A model generated the notes under the pieces. It saw nothing but the letters and a program-made list of their open reading frames with translations, was not told the origin of the DNA and searched no databases. The position numbers and the translations under genes were made by a program. A stretch of DNA of 64,000 nt from Hydrogenophaga sp. (GTDB lineage: Bacteria > Pseudomonadota > Gammaproteobacteria > Burkholderiales > Burkholderiaceae_C): contig NZ_SDDV01000008.1 in NCBI RefSeq assembly GCF_014773545.1, positions 37,621 through 101,620 on the forward strand. The letters run 5' to 3'. Positions 1 to 8,694 of this stretch are shown here, in pieces (within the stretch, counting starts at the first letter, position 1; each line of letters starts with the position of its first letter).

Positions 1-1
1 A

Positions 2-1057
2 CAAAAAATTCCATCGGCCCAGCGCGAAGCGCTGCGCCAGCGCCTGCTGAAATTGACACTGCCGCCCGACGGCTCGGCCGCTAACGGCTTCATTCTGCGC
101 ACCAACGCCGAAGATGCCAGCGACGCCGAACTGAGTGAAGACATTGCCTATCTGCGCAAAACCTGGGGCCGCATCAAGGACGCGGCAGCGCGTCAGCCGG
201 CTGCGACGCTGCTGCACGAAGACCTGAGCCTAATGCAGCGCGTGCTGCGCGACCTGGTGAGTGCCGATACGCAGTCGATTCGCGTCGATTCGCGCGAGCA
301 ATTCGGACTGCTGCAGGTTTTTGCCACCGAATTCATGCCCGACACCCTGAGCAAGTTGCAACTCCACAACGGTGAGCGGCCGATTTTTGACCTCTTCAAT
401 GTCGATGAAGACATCACGCGCGCGCTCAGCCGTCGGGTCGACCTCAAATCGGGCGCCTATCTGGTGATCGACCAGACCGAGGCGCTGACCACGGTGGACG
501 TCAACACCGGCGGCTTTGTGGGGGCGCGCAATTTTGACGACACCGTCTTTCGCACCAATCTGGAAGCCGCGCAGGCCATTGCGCGCCAGTTGCGCCTGCG
601 CAACCTGGGCGGCATCGTGATCGTGGACTTCATCGACATGGTGCGCTCTGAGCACCGCGAAGCCGTACTGACTGAATTTCGCAAGCAGCTCGCGCGCGAC
701 CGCGTCAAGACCATGACCGGCGGCTTCTCGCAACTGGGTCTGCTGGAGATGACGCGCAAACGCACCCGCGAGTCGCTGGCCCACATGTTGACTGAACCCT
801 GCCCGGCCTGCGCCGGCAAGGGCGCCGTCAAGACCGCGCGCAGCGTCTGCTACGACATCTTGCGCGAAATTTTGCGCGAAGCGCGTGCCTTCAACCCGCG
901 CGAGTTCCGGGTGCTGGCCACGGCCAAAGTGATCGAACTGTTTCTGGACGAGGAAAGCCAGCATCTGGCGGGCCTGTCAGACTTCATCGGCAAGCCGATT
1001 TCCTTGCAGGTCGAGAGTTCGATGACGCAGGATCAGTACGACATTGTTCTGATGTGA
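2..1057 (+). CDS. rng: Ribonuclease G/E family protein, C-terminal part (5' truncated by window edge)
   Basis: Open frame runs from base 2; motifs VIDQTEALTTVDVNTG, GGIVIVDFIDM, TRKRTRESL and the Zn-link-like CPACAGKG are typical of RNase E/G; ends QYDIVLM-stop. Confidence 0.93.
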   Translation, partial: QKIPSAQREALRQRLLKLTLPPDGSAANGFILRTNAEDASDAELSEDIAYLRKTWGRIKDAAARQPAATLLHEDLSLMQRVLRDLVSADTQSIRVDSREQFGLLQVFATEFMPDTLSKLQLHNGERPIFDLFNVDEDITRALSRRVDLKSGAYLVIDQTEALTTVDVNTGGFVGARNFDDTVFRTNLEAAQAIARQLRLRNLGGIVIVDFIDMVRSEHREAVLTEFRKQLARDRVKTMTGGFSQLGLLEMTRKRTRESLAHMLTEPCPACAGKGAVKTARSVCYDILREILREARAFNPREFRVLATAKVIELFLDEESQHLAGLSDFIGKPISLQVESSMTQDQYDIVLM

Positions 1058-1403
1058 TGTTTCACGGCGTCTCACGCCGGCCCACTTGCCACCCGCAACC
1101 CCGCATGAATGCTGGCGATTTCGGGTTTCAGCGCCTCTCCAGGGCTCTTGAAGTCCCACCATGTCCGCTGGCCTGTGGCTACATGGCCGTGGACTGGGAC
1201 AGCTTTGTGATGGACAACTCGGGCACCCAAAGCCAGCGCGCGAACACCCGGACGAGTCGGCTTTGACTTTGAGCCTGTGCGGCAGGAAAAATCTGAACCG
1301 AAACCCAATGAGAGCGGAAAAATCAGCCAAAACCGGGATGGGCGGCGATGGCTCACGGATTCAGGTGATATTCTTGCTGCCACGCAGTCGAAGAAGCGCA
1401 GCC

Positions 1404-1565
1404 ATGGGCATGAACGTCAACCTGACCTTGCAGCTTGAGGAACTGGTTCGTTCCAAGGTGGCCTCGGGGCTCTACACCTCCGCCAGTGAAGTGGTCCTCG
1501 AAGCGTTGCGCCTGATGGCCGAGCAGGACCGCCTGCGCGAGGCCTGGCTGCATCAACGAACCTGA
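1404..1565 (+). CDS. Short ribbon-helix-helix (ParD/CopG-type) antitoxin-like protein, 53 aa
   Basis: MGMNVNLTLQLEELVRSKVASGLYTSASEVVLEALRLMAEQDRLREAWLHQRT resembles ParD N-terminus (beta strand, VxSGxYxSASEVVxExLRL). Internal ATG of the 1161-1565 ORF. Stops 7 nt before the next ORF. Confidence 0.7.
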   Translation: MGMNVNLTLQLEELVRSKVASGLYTSASEVVLEALRLMAEQDRLREAWLHQRT

Positions 1566-1572
1566 CATCGGA

Positions 1573-4500
1573 TTGCCGTATCGAATGCGCCTGCTGCAAT
1601 ACAAGGACCTGAATCTGCGCCGTGTCAGGGCCGCGTTCGACAAGGTCAAGGCGGCGATCGAGGCCGGCGACTTCCGCTCGGCCGACGTGAAGAAGCTGCA
1701 CGCCGGGCCGTACTACCGCGCGAAGCTGGACTACGCCAACCGGCTTCTGCTGCAGTTCGCGCGCATCAAGCGCGCCGAGGCCGAAGGCGGCACAGAGACC
1801 GTGTGCCTGGCGCTGGAGGTGATCGAGAGCCACGCCTACGAACGCTCGCGCTTCCTGCGCGGCGCCACGGTGGACGAAGCGCGCATCGAGCGCGAGCCGC
1901 TCACCGATGCGAAGGCCCCCTCGCTGGCGGAGGAAGCGACGCCCTTGCGCTGGCTGGGCACGGGCCGCACGCAGTTCGAACTGCTGGACAAGCCCATCGT
2001 CTTCGACGACGCCCAGGACGAGGCCTGGCGCCACCCGGCGCCGCTGGTGCTGATCGGTTCGGCCGGCTCGGGCAAGACCGCGGTCACGCTGGCGCGGCTG
2101 CGCCAGGCCGAGGGCCGGGTGCTGTACGTCACGCTGTCGGCCTACCTGGCGCAGAGCGCCCGCGTGCTGCACGCCGCGCACGGCTTCGAGAACCCCAGGC
2201 AGGAGGTCGACTTCCTCAGCTACCGCGAGTTGCTGCAGACGCTGCGCGTGCCGCCGGGGCGCGAGGTGACGCTCGCGATGTTCGCCGTCTGGTGGGAACG
2301 TTTCCAGCAGGGCCACCGCCAGACCCTGCGGCTGCTGGGCGAACTGGACGCCCAGGCGCTGTTCGAGGAATTCCGCGGTGTCATCGGCGCGCAACCGACG
2401 GGCCCGCTGTCGCTGGCCGACTACCTGGCGCTGGGCACGCGGCAGAGCCTGCTGAACACGGCGCAGCGCGAACGGGCCCACGGCCTGTTCCAGCGCTACC
2501 GGGCCTGGCTGGACGAGGCCGGCCTGCACGACAGCAACCTGGTGGCGCATGCGTGGCGCACCCAGATCGCCGAGCAGCAGCCGCCGATCTACGACTTCGT
2601 CGTGATCGACGAGGTGCAGGACCTGACACCCGTGCAACTGGCGCTGGTGCTGGCGATGCTGAAGCAGCCCGGGCAGTTCATCCTGTGCGGCGACAGCCAC
2701 CAGATCGTGCACCCCAATTTCTTCAGTTGGGCGGCGCTGAAGAGTCTGTTCTGGCAGGGCCTGGCGGGTGATGCGGCACAGCGCCAGCCGCTGAAGCTGC
2801 TGCAGGCCAACTTCCGCAACACGCGCGCCGTCACCGCACTGGCCAACCGGCTGCTGAAGATCAAACAGGCGCGCTTCGGCTCGGTGGACCGCGAGAGCAA
2901 CTTCCTCGTGCGCAGCACCTCGGCCATGGCCGGAGAGGTGCGGCTGCTCGACGCGAAGGACAAGACCCTCGCGCAACTGGACGCGGCCACCCGGCAATCG
3001 GCGCGGCACGCGGTGATCGTGCTGAGGGACGAGGACAAGCCCGCCGCGCGGCTGGTTTTCCACACGCCGCTGGTGTTCAGCGTGCACGAAGCGAAGGGCC
3101 TGGAGTACCCGCACGTGCTGCTGTTCAAACTGGTCTGCGGCCAGCGCCAGACCTATGCCGAGGTATGCGAGGGCGTGACCGCAGCCGACCTGCAGAGCGA
3201 CGAGATCGACTACCGCCGCGCGCGTGACAAGGCGGACAAGTCGCTGGAGCTGTACAAGTTCCAGGTGAACGCGCTGTACGTGGCCATGACGCGCGCGGTG
3301 GAGACGCTGACGCTGGTGGAGCAGGACACCGGCCACCCGCTGCTGGGGCTGCTGGGCCTGCAGCTGGGCGAGTCGGCTGCGCAGCCGGTGGCCAAGTCGA
3401 GCCAGGACGAATGGGCGCAAGAGGCGCGCCGGCTCGAGCTGCAAGGCAAGGCCGAGCAGGCACAGGCCATCCGCGATGCCTTCCTGCAGCACAAGCCCGT
3501 GCCCTGGACGCCGTGGAGCCGCGCCCTGATCGAGGAACTGGCACCCAAGGCCCTGGACCCGAAGAACCCGAGCAGCAAGCCGCGGCAAACCCTGTTCGAC
3601 TACGCCCTGTGGCACGGCCAGCACGAGTGGGTGCAAAGTCTGGGCGAGGCCGGCTTCGCCCCGGCGCGCGCGCTGATGGAAGAACGCGAGTTCGCCGGCG
3701 CCGGCACGCTGCTGCCCCCGCGCTACGGCATCGATAGCCCCTGGCTGGCGCGGCAGCAACTGGTGCGCCGCGCCGTGTCCGCCCTGCACCAACGGCACCT
3801 GCAGCCCTACCAGGCCAGGCACTTCAAGGACATCCTGCGTGCCGCCGACATGCACGGCCCCGACCATGCCGAGCCGGTGGGCGCCACGCCGCTGATGCTG
3901 GCCGCGACGGCCGGCAACGCCCCCTTGGTGGAGGCGCTACTGGCCAAGGGTGCGGATCCCGGGCGACGCGACGAGTTCGGGCACACCGCCTGGGACCACG
4001 CTGTCGGCCGCGCGATGCGCGAGGCCGCCTTCGCGGGCAGCGGTCTGCCGGTGCTCTTCGACCTGATCGCACCACCGGCACTGGACGTGCAGACCGACGG
4101 GCGGCTCGTACGGCTGGAACGGCACCAGGCAGAGTACTGGGTGCTGACGCTGATGCTGGCTGGGCTGAAGACGCAGTGGTCGCGGTGCGTCACGCGGCAC
4201 CAGGAGCCCTACAAGGTCCTCGCCGGCTTCTTCGCCGACCAGCTGCACGATGTGTTGCAGCAACTGCCGGCGTGGTTGTGGCCCAAGGCGCGGTGCAAGC
4301 GCACCTACGTCAACCAGGTATTGGCCCGCGCCGAGGTGCACAGCAGTTACCAGCCCGCGCGCCGCCTGTGGGTGCGCACGAAGAACGGCCACTACATCCC
4401 CAACTCGCAGATGCAACTGCGTGAGGGCGAAGGCTGGCAGCCAGTCTACGAGCGGCTGGCCCTGGCCTGGATCGACCGTGGCTGCGGCCGCGAGATCGAT

Positions 4501-4611
4501 CACCGGCCGCGGCCGGTGGAGGCGATCCAGTGGGTGAGTGAGGCGCTGGAGCGGGCTGCGCAACCCGAGCCGCCGCCGGCGGATCCGCACGGTCAGCAGC
4601 GGATGTTCTGA
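1573..4611 (+). CDS. Multidomain protein: RelE/HigB-like N-terminal domain + UvrD-type SF1 helicase + ankyrin repeat(s) + unassigned C-terminal region
   Basis: N-term VKKLHAGPYYRAKLDYANRLLLQF...VCLALEVIESHAYERSRFL resembles RelE-family toxins; helicase motifs GSAGSGKTA (Walker A), VVIDEVQDL (II), ILCGDSHQIV (III), LQANFRNT (IV), SVHEAKGLEYPHVLL (V), NALYVAMTRAVETL (VI); ANK GATPLMLAATAGNAPLVEALLAKGADPGRRDEFGHTAWDHA. Confidence 0.82.
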   Translation: MPYRMRLLQYKDLNLRRVRAAFDKVKAAIEAGDFRSADVKKLHAGPYYRAKLDYANRLLLQFARIKRAEAEGGTETVCLALEVIESHAYERSRFLRGATVDEARIEREPLTDAKAPSLAEEATPLRWLGTGRTQFELLDKPIVFDDAQDEAWRHPAPLVLIGSAGSGKTAVTLARLRQAEGRVLYVTLSAYLAQSARVLHAAHGFENPRQEVDFLSYRELLQTLRVPPGREVTLAMFAVWWERFQQGHRQTLRLLGELDAQALFEEFRGVIGAQPTGPLSLADYLALGTRQSLLNTAQRERAHGLFQRYRAWLDEAGLHDSNLVAHAWRTQIAEQQPPIYDFVVIDEVQDLTPVQLALVLAMLKQPGQFILCGDSHQIVHPNFFSWAALKSLFWQGLAGDAAQRQPLKLLQANFRNTRAVTALANRLLKIKQARFGSVDRESNFLVRSTSAMAGEVRLLDAKDKTLAQLDAATRQSARHAVIVLRDEDKPAARLVFHTPLVFSVHEAKGLEYPHVLLFKLVCGQRQTYAEVCEGVTAADLQSDEIDYRRARDKADKSLELYKFQVNALYVAMTRAVETLTLVEQDTGHPLLGLLGLQLGESAAQPVAKSSQDEWAQEARRLELQGKAEQAQAIRDAFLQHKPVPWTPWSRALIEELAPKALDPKNPSSKPRQTLFDYALWHGQHEWVQSLGEAGFAPARALMEEREFAGAGTLLPPRYGIDSPWLARQQLVRRAVSALHQRHLQPYQARHFKDILRAADMHGPDHAEPVGATPLMLAATAGNAPLVEALLAKGADPGRRDEFGHTAWDHAVGRAMREAAFAGSGLPVLFDLIAPPALDVQTDGRLVRLERHQAEYWVLTLMLAGLKTQWSRCVTRHQEPYKVLAGFFADQLHDVLQQLPAWLWPKARCKRTYVNQVLARAEVHSSYQPARRLWVRTKNGHYIPNSQMQLREGEGWQPVYERLALAWIDRGCGREIDHRPRPVEAIQWVSEALERAAQPEPPPADPHGQQRMF

Positions 4612-4665
4612 GCTGGCATCTCGATGCGGATAAGGCGACGATTCGGAAGGGCTTGAACCTAAACC

Positions 4666-6495
4666 TCAATACGACATCGTGCTGCTTTGAGTCCGGGCGG
4701 CTGCGCGCTCGCCGGCAAAGCCCTGCGCATGCAGCCGGGCGTACAAGCCGTCGGCCTGCAACAGTTCGCGGTGCGTGCCCTGTTCGCTGATGCGGCCCTG
4801 AGCCAGCACCACCACGCGATCGGCGTGCTCGATGGTCGAGAGCCGGTGCGCGATCACCAGCGTGGTGCGGCCCTGCATCAAGCGCGCCAGCGCATCCTGC
4901 ACCAAACGCTCGGACTCGTTGTCCAGCGCCGATGTGGCCTCGTCCAGAATCAGGATCGGTGCGTCTTTATAAATTGCGCGCGCAATCGCCAGCCGCTGGC
5001 GCTGTCCGCCCGAGAGCTCGACCGCGTTGTGCCCCACGCTGGCGTGTATGCCTTGCGGCAGGCGCTCGATCAAATCGCCCAGGTTGGCCGCTTGCAGCGC
5101 CTGGTGAACCCGCTCCTGGTCCAGTGTCTCTTCGTCGGCACCGAGCGCGACGTTGGCAGCCAGGCTGGCGTTGAGCATCACCACGTCCTGGCTGACCATG
5201 GCAAACTGGCGCCGCAGGCAGGCCAGGTCCCAGTCAGTCAGCGGCACACCGTCGAGACAGACCTGTCCCTGCTCGACTTCGACGAAACGGGGCAGCAGGT
5301 TGACCAGCGTGGTCTTGCCCGCACCCGAGGGGCCGACCAGCGCCAGTACCTCACCCGGAGCAATTTCCAAATCGACGCCGTGCAGCGCCACGCGGGTGTC
5401 GTCGCCCGGACTGTCGTCGGCCGCCGGGTAGCGCACCCAGACGCCGCGCAGCCCAATCGCCCCACGCGCACGCTGCACCTGGTGGCTGCCGCTGCTTTGC
5501 TGCGGGGTGTTCTCAATCAAGTCCAGCGCGCGCTCCAGCGCCGCCAAGCCGCGTGTGATGGGGCCGGCGATTTCAGCCAGTTGCTGAATGGGGCGAATCA
5601 GCAGCAGCATGGCGGTGACGAAAGCAACAAAACCACCCACGCTCACGCCGCCGGTGCCGCTTTGCCACAAGGCCACCATGATCACCGCCGACAGCGCCAC
5701 CGCGGCCAGCATCTGAGTCAGCGGCGCCATGGCGGCTTGGGCCACGGTGGACTTCATGGCCAGCCGGCGCAACACCAGACTCAGGCGTTCAAACCGGACG
5801 CCCTGGCGTGCCTGTGCCGCGTGCAGCCGCAGCATGCGGTGCGCCAGCGCGTTTTCTTCCACCACGTAAGCCAGTTCGTCCGTGGCTTGCTGGCTGGCCC
5901 GCGTGAGCCGGTAGAGGCGGCGCGAGAGCTGGCGCATGACCCAGATCAAACCGGGAAAAATAGCCAGCACAATCAGCGTGAGCTGCCAGTTCAGGAACAA
6001 CAAATAGCCCAGCAAGGCCAGCGCGGTCAGGCTGCTTTTGCTCAGGGTGAGCAGCGATTGCACCAGCAGCGCCGAACCGTTTTGCACCTCGTAGACCAAG
6101 GTATTGGAGAGCTTGCTGGCACTCTGGCGCGCAAACAGCGCCAGCTCTGCTTCGCACAGTTGGGCAAACATGGCGCGGCGCAGGTTGAGCAAACCCAGGC
6201 TGGCGGTGTGCGTGAGCGCGTACTGGGCCAAGAAAGTGGCCAGACCACGCACGGCAAACAAACCCAGCAAGGCCAGCGGAACCATCCAGAGTGCGACCTG
6301 CCCCTGGGCAAAACCCTGGTCGAGCAGGATTTTGAGCAGGGCCGGAATCAGGGGTTCGGTCAGCGCAAACACCAGCGAACTGGCCAGCGCCAGCGCCACG
6401 CCAGCGCGCGCAGGTCGAAAATAAGGCCAGATCCGCCACAGCCGCTGGCGCACGCTGCCACTGGGGGTTGCGCTGGGTATGGGGTGGGTGGTCAA
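4666..6495 (-). CDS. msbA: Lipid A export / MsbA-type ABC transporter, permease-ATPase fusion
   Basis: TM domain plus Walker A VGPSGAGKTTLVNLL, signature LSGGQRQRLAIARAI, Walker B ILILDEATSALDNESE, H-loop VIAHRLSTIEHAD. Confidence 0.9.
   Translation of the reverse strand: MTTHPIPSATPSGSVRQRLWRIWPYFRPARAGVALALASSLVFALTEPLIPALLKILLDQGFAQGQVALWMVPLALLGLFAVRGLATFLAQYALTHTASLGLLNLRRAMFAQLCEAELALFARQSASKLSNTLVYEVQNGSALLVQSLLTLSKSSLTALALLGYLLFLNWQLTLIVLAIFPGLIWVMRQLSRRLYRLTRASQQATDELAYVVEENALAHRMLRLHAAQARQGVRFERLSLVLRRLAMKSTVAQAAMAPLTQMLAAVALSAVIMVALWQSGTGGVSVGGFVAFVTAMLLLIRPIQQLAEIAGPITRGLAALERALDLIENTPQQSSGSHQVQRARGAIGLRGVWVRYPAADDSPGDDTRVALHGVDLEIAPGEVLALVGPSGAGKTTLVNLLPRFVEVEQGQVCLDGVPLTDWDLACLRRQFAMVSQDVVMLNASLAANVALGADEETLDQERVHQALQAANLGDLIERLPQGIHASVGHNAVELSGGQRQRLAIARAIYKDAPILILDEATSALDNESERLVQDALARLMQGRTTLVIAHRLSTIEHADRVVVLAQGRISEQGTHRELLQADGLYARLHAQGFAGERAAARTQSSTMSY
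4667..4690 (+). other. Second copy of rng 3' end (CAA TAC GAC ATC GTG CTG CTT TGA = QYDIVLL-stop)
   Basis: 19/24 nt identity to CAG TAC GAC ATT GTT CTG ATG TGA at 1034-1057; differences are at third codon positions except the last sense codon (ATG vs CTT). Confidence 0.6.
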
Positions 6496-6712
6496 AATGC
6501 TCTATCCAGGGCGTGAAAACAGGTGAAAGCCGGGGAACCAACGACACTTAGGGGAAACCAAGGGCCTGAGTCGTTCGCGCCGGCTTGGTTTGGCCTTGCT
6601 TTTGGTCACGAATCGACGCAGCAACTTCGGTATTATCGATTGCCCTGTGTCTGTGTCGCTGTATGGGCTGGCTGAACAGGCTGGCAGGGATTTTTTTCAA
6701 TGTGCACAAAGG

Positions 6713-8029
6713 ATGCCGACTTTGAACCGATTTGATCACCAGCTGCGGCCCCGTCGCCGTGCGGTGCTGGCCACCCTGGGCGCACTGCCTTTGCTGGCTT
6801 GGCCGCTGCGCGACGCGCGGGCGCAGTTCCGGGTCGAAGTCGCCGGCGTGGGCCTGACGCAGTTCCCCTTTTCGGTGGTGAACTTTCGCGGCAATGAGGC
6901 CGCCAGCCCGAACATGGCTGCGATCGTGCGCGCCAACCTCGAACGCAGCGGCCAGTTTCGTTTCGTCGAACCGCTGGCCGGCGCACTCGACGAAACCGCG
7001 CACCCGGATCTGAGCACCTGGCGCGGCCAGGGGGCCGATTCGCTGCTCACCGGCAGCGTGTCCCGGCTGGCCGATGGCCGCTTCGACGTCCGCTTTCGCC
7101 TCTGGGACGCGGTGCGCGGGCAAGACTTAGGGGGCTTGAGCTACCCGGTCACAGAAGCAGATTTGCGGCTGGCTGCGCACCGTGTGTCGGACCACGTGTA
7201 CGAAAAAATTACCGGCGACAAAGGCGTGTTTTCGACCCGCATTGCCTACGTCACCAAGGTCGGCGTGCGCCACACGCTGTGGGTTGCCGACGCCGACGGT
7301 GAAAATCCGCGCGCTGCCCTGACCAGCACCGAGCCCATCATTTCGCCCAGTTGGGCCCCGGGCGGCACGCAACTGGCCTATGTGTCGTTCGAGGCCCGCA
7401 AGCCGGTGATTTACACCCACGACCTAGCCAGCGGCAGGCGCCGTCTGCTGGCCAATTTCCGCGGCTCCAACAGCGCGCCGGCCTGGTCGCCCGACGGCCG
7501 GCAGTTGCTGCTCACGCTCTCGTTGTCGGGCAATTCGCAGGTCTACGTCATCTCCGCCGACGGCGGCGAGCCGCGCCGTCTGACACACAGCAACAGTATC
7601 GACACCGAGGCGGTCTACAGTCCGGACGGCCAGTCGATTTATTTCATCAGCGACCGGGGCGGTTCACCGCAAATTTATCGCATGGGCGCCGGCGGCGGCA
7701 ACGCGCAGCGCCTGAGCTTTAGCGGCAACTACAACATCTCGCCCGCACCCAGCCCCGACGGGCGCTGGCTGGCCTACATCTCGCGCGTGGCCGGCGCGTT
7801 CCGGCTGCACGTCATGGAGCTCGCCAGCGGCACCGTCACGGCCTTGACCAACACCAGCGCCGACGAGAGCCCCAGCTTTGCGCCCAACAGCCGGCTGATC
7901 ATTTACGCCAGCCGCGACAGGGGCCAGGACGCCTTGATGACCAGCACGGTCGATGGCCGCATCAAATCCAGGCTGACCGGTGCGCAGGGCGACATTCGCG
8001 AACCCGAATGGGGACCGTTCATGCGCTGA
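6713..8029 (+). CDS. tolB: Tol-Pal system beta-propeller protein TolB
   Basis: Repeated SPDG/WSPDG propeller motifs, FVEPLAG and EPEWGPFMR C-terminus; followed by pal and cpoB. Start chosen at MPTLNRF. Confidence 0.93.
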   Translation: MPTLNRFDHQLRPRRRAVLATLGALPLLAWPLRDARAQFRVEVAGVGLTQFPFSVVNFRGNEAASPNMAAIVRANLERSGQFRFVEPLAGALDETAHPDLSTWRGQGADSLLTGSVSRLADGRFDVRFRLWDAVRGQDLGGLSYPVTEADLRLAAHRVSDHVYEKITGDKGVFSTRIAYVTKVGVRHTLWVADADGENPRAALTSTEPIISPSWAPGGTQLAYVSFEARKPVIYTHDLASGRRRLLANFRGSNSAPAWSPDGRQLLLTLSLSGNSQVYVISADGGEPRRLTHSNSIDTEAVYSPDGQSIYFISDRGGSPQIYRMGAGGGNAQRLSFSGNYNISPAPSPDGRWLAYISRVAGAFRLHVMELASGTVTALTNTSADESPSFAPNSRLIIYASRDRGQDALMTSTVDGRIKSRLTGAQGDIREPEWGPFMR

Positions 8030-8092
8030 TGGCACCTGAACACGCCCAACCCAGACTTTGATCCCGACCCAGCACAGAAAGGCAACCCTCAC

Positions 8093-8689
8093 ATGCGTTC
8101 GACCTCCCAATCGCCCCTCCCCGATTCAAACTGGAGCACTGCAGGCCGCGCGTCCGCCTGGGTGACGGGCCTGTTACTGCTGGTCTCGCTGAGTGCCTGC
8201 GGCACCGGCGTCAGACTCGACCAGGCACCGGTCGAAGACCGGGTTGCCGCACCGGTGAGCGCGATTGCCCCGGCGCCGGCAGGCCAAGGCGCCGGCGTGG
8301 AGCCGCGTGGGGTCTCTGGCGTTGAAGTGGCCAGCGCGGACGTGGTGCAGCCCGCAGGCATGAGCCGGGTGGTGTATTTCGATTTCGACCGCTACGACAT
8401 CCGGCCCGAATTCATGCCCACACTGGAAGCCAATGCGCGCCATCTCAATGCCGACCGCAGCCGCCGCGTGGCGCTCGAAGGCCACACCGACGAGCGCGGG
8501 GGGCGCGAGTACAACTTGGCGCTGGGGCAAAAACGGGCCGAAGCGGTGCGTCGCACCCTGTCTTTGCTGGGCGTGAACGAGGCGCAGATGGAAGCGGTGA
8601 GCTTTGGCGAAGAAAAACCAGCAGCAGCCGGTTTTGATGAGGCGGCCTTTGCCCAGAACCGCCGGGTCGAACTGAGCTACCGGCGCTAA
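8093..8689 (+). CDS. pal: Peptidoglycan-associated lipoprotein Pal (OmpA-like)
   Basis: Lipobox LSAC; VVYFDFDRYDI...GHTDERGGREYNLALGQKRAEAV...QNRRVELSYR. Confidence 0.93.
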   Translation: MRSTSQSPLPDSNWSTAGRASAWVTGLLLLVSLSACGTGVRLDQAPVEDRVAAPVSAIAPAPAGQGAGVEPRGVSGVEVASADVVQPAGMSRVVYFDFDRYDIRPEFMPTLEANARHLNADRSRRVALEGHTDERGGREYNLALGQKRAEAVRRTLSLLGVNEAQMEAVSFGEEKPAAAGFDEAAFAQNRRVELSYRR

Positions 8690-8694
8690 GTGAA

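Noticed and set aside
1072-1383. Minus-strand ORF (103 aa) between rng and the RHH gene
   Set aside because: No recognisable family and strong overlap with other frames; kept as unexplained spacer rather than called as a gene.
1417-3867. 816-aa ORF on the minus strand
   Set aside because: Antisense shadow of the helicase gene; low-complexity His/Gln/Arg-rich translation typical of high-GC opposite frames, with no recognised domains.
4687-6516. 609-aa plus-strand ORF
   Set aside because: Exact antisense of msbA, whose ABC motifs are clear on the minus strand.
6713-6830. Twin-arginine-like signal (RPRRRAVLATLGALPLL) on TolB as an unusual export route
   Set aside because: Basic N-regions with RR occur in many Sec signals; sequence alone does not establish Tat export.
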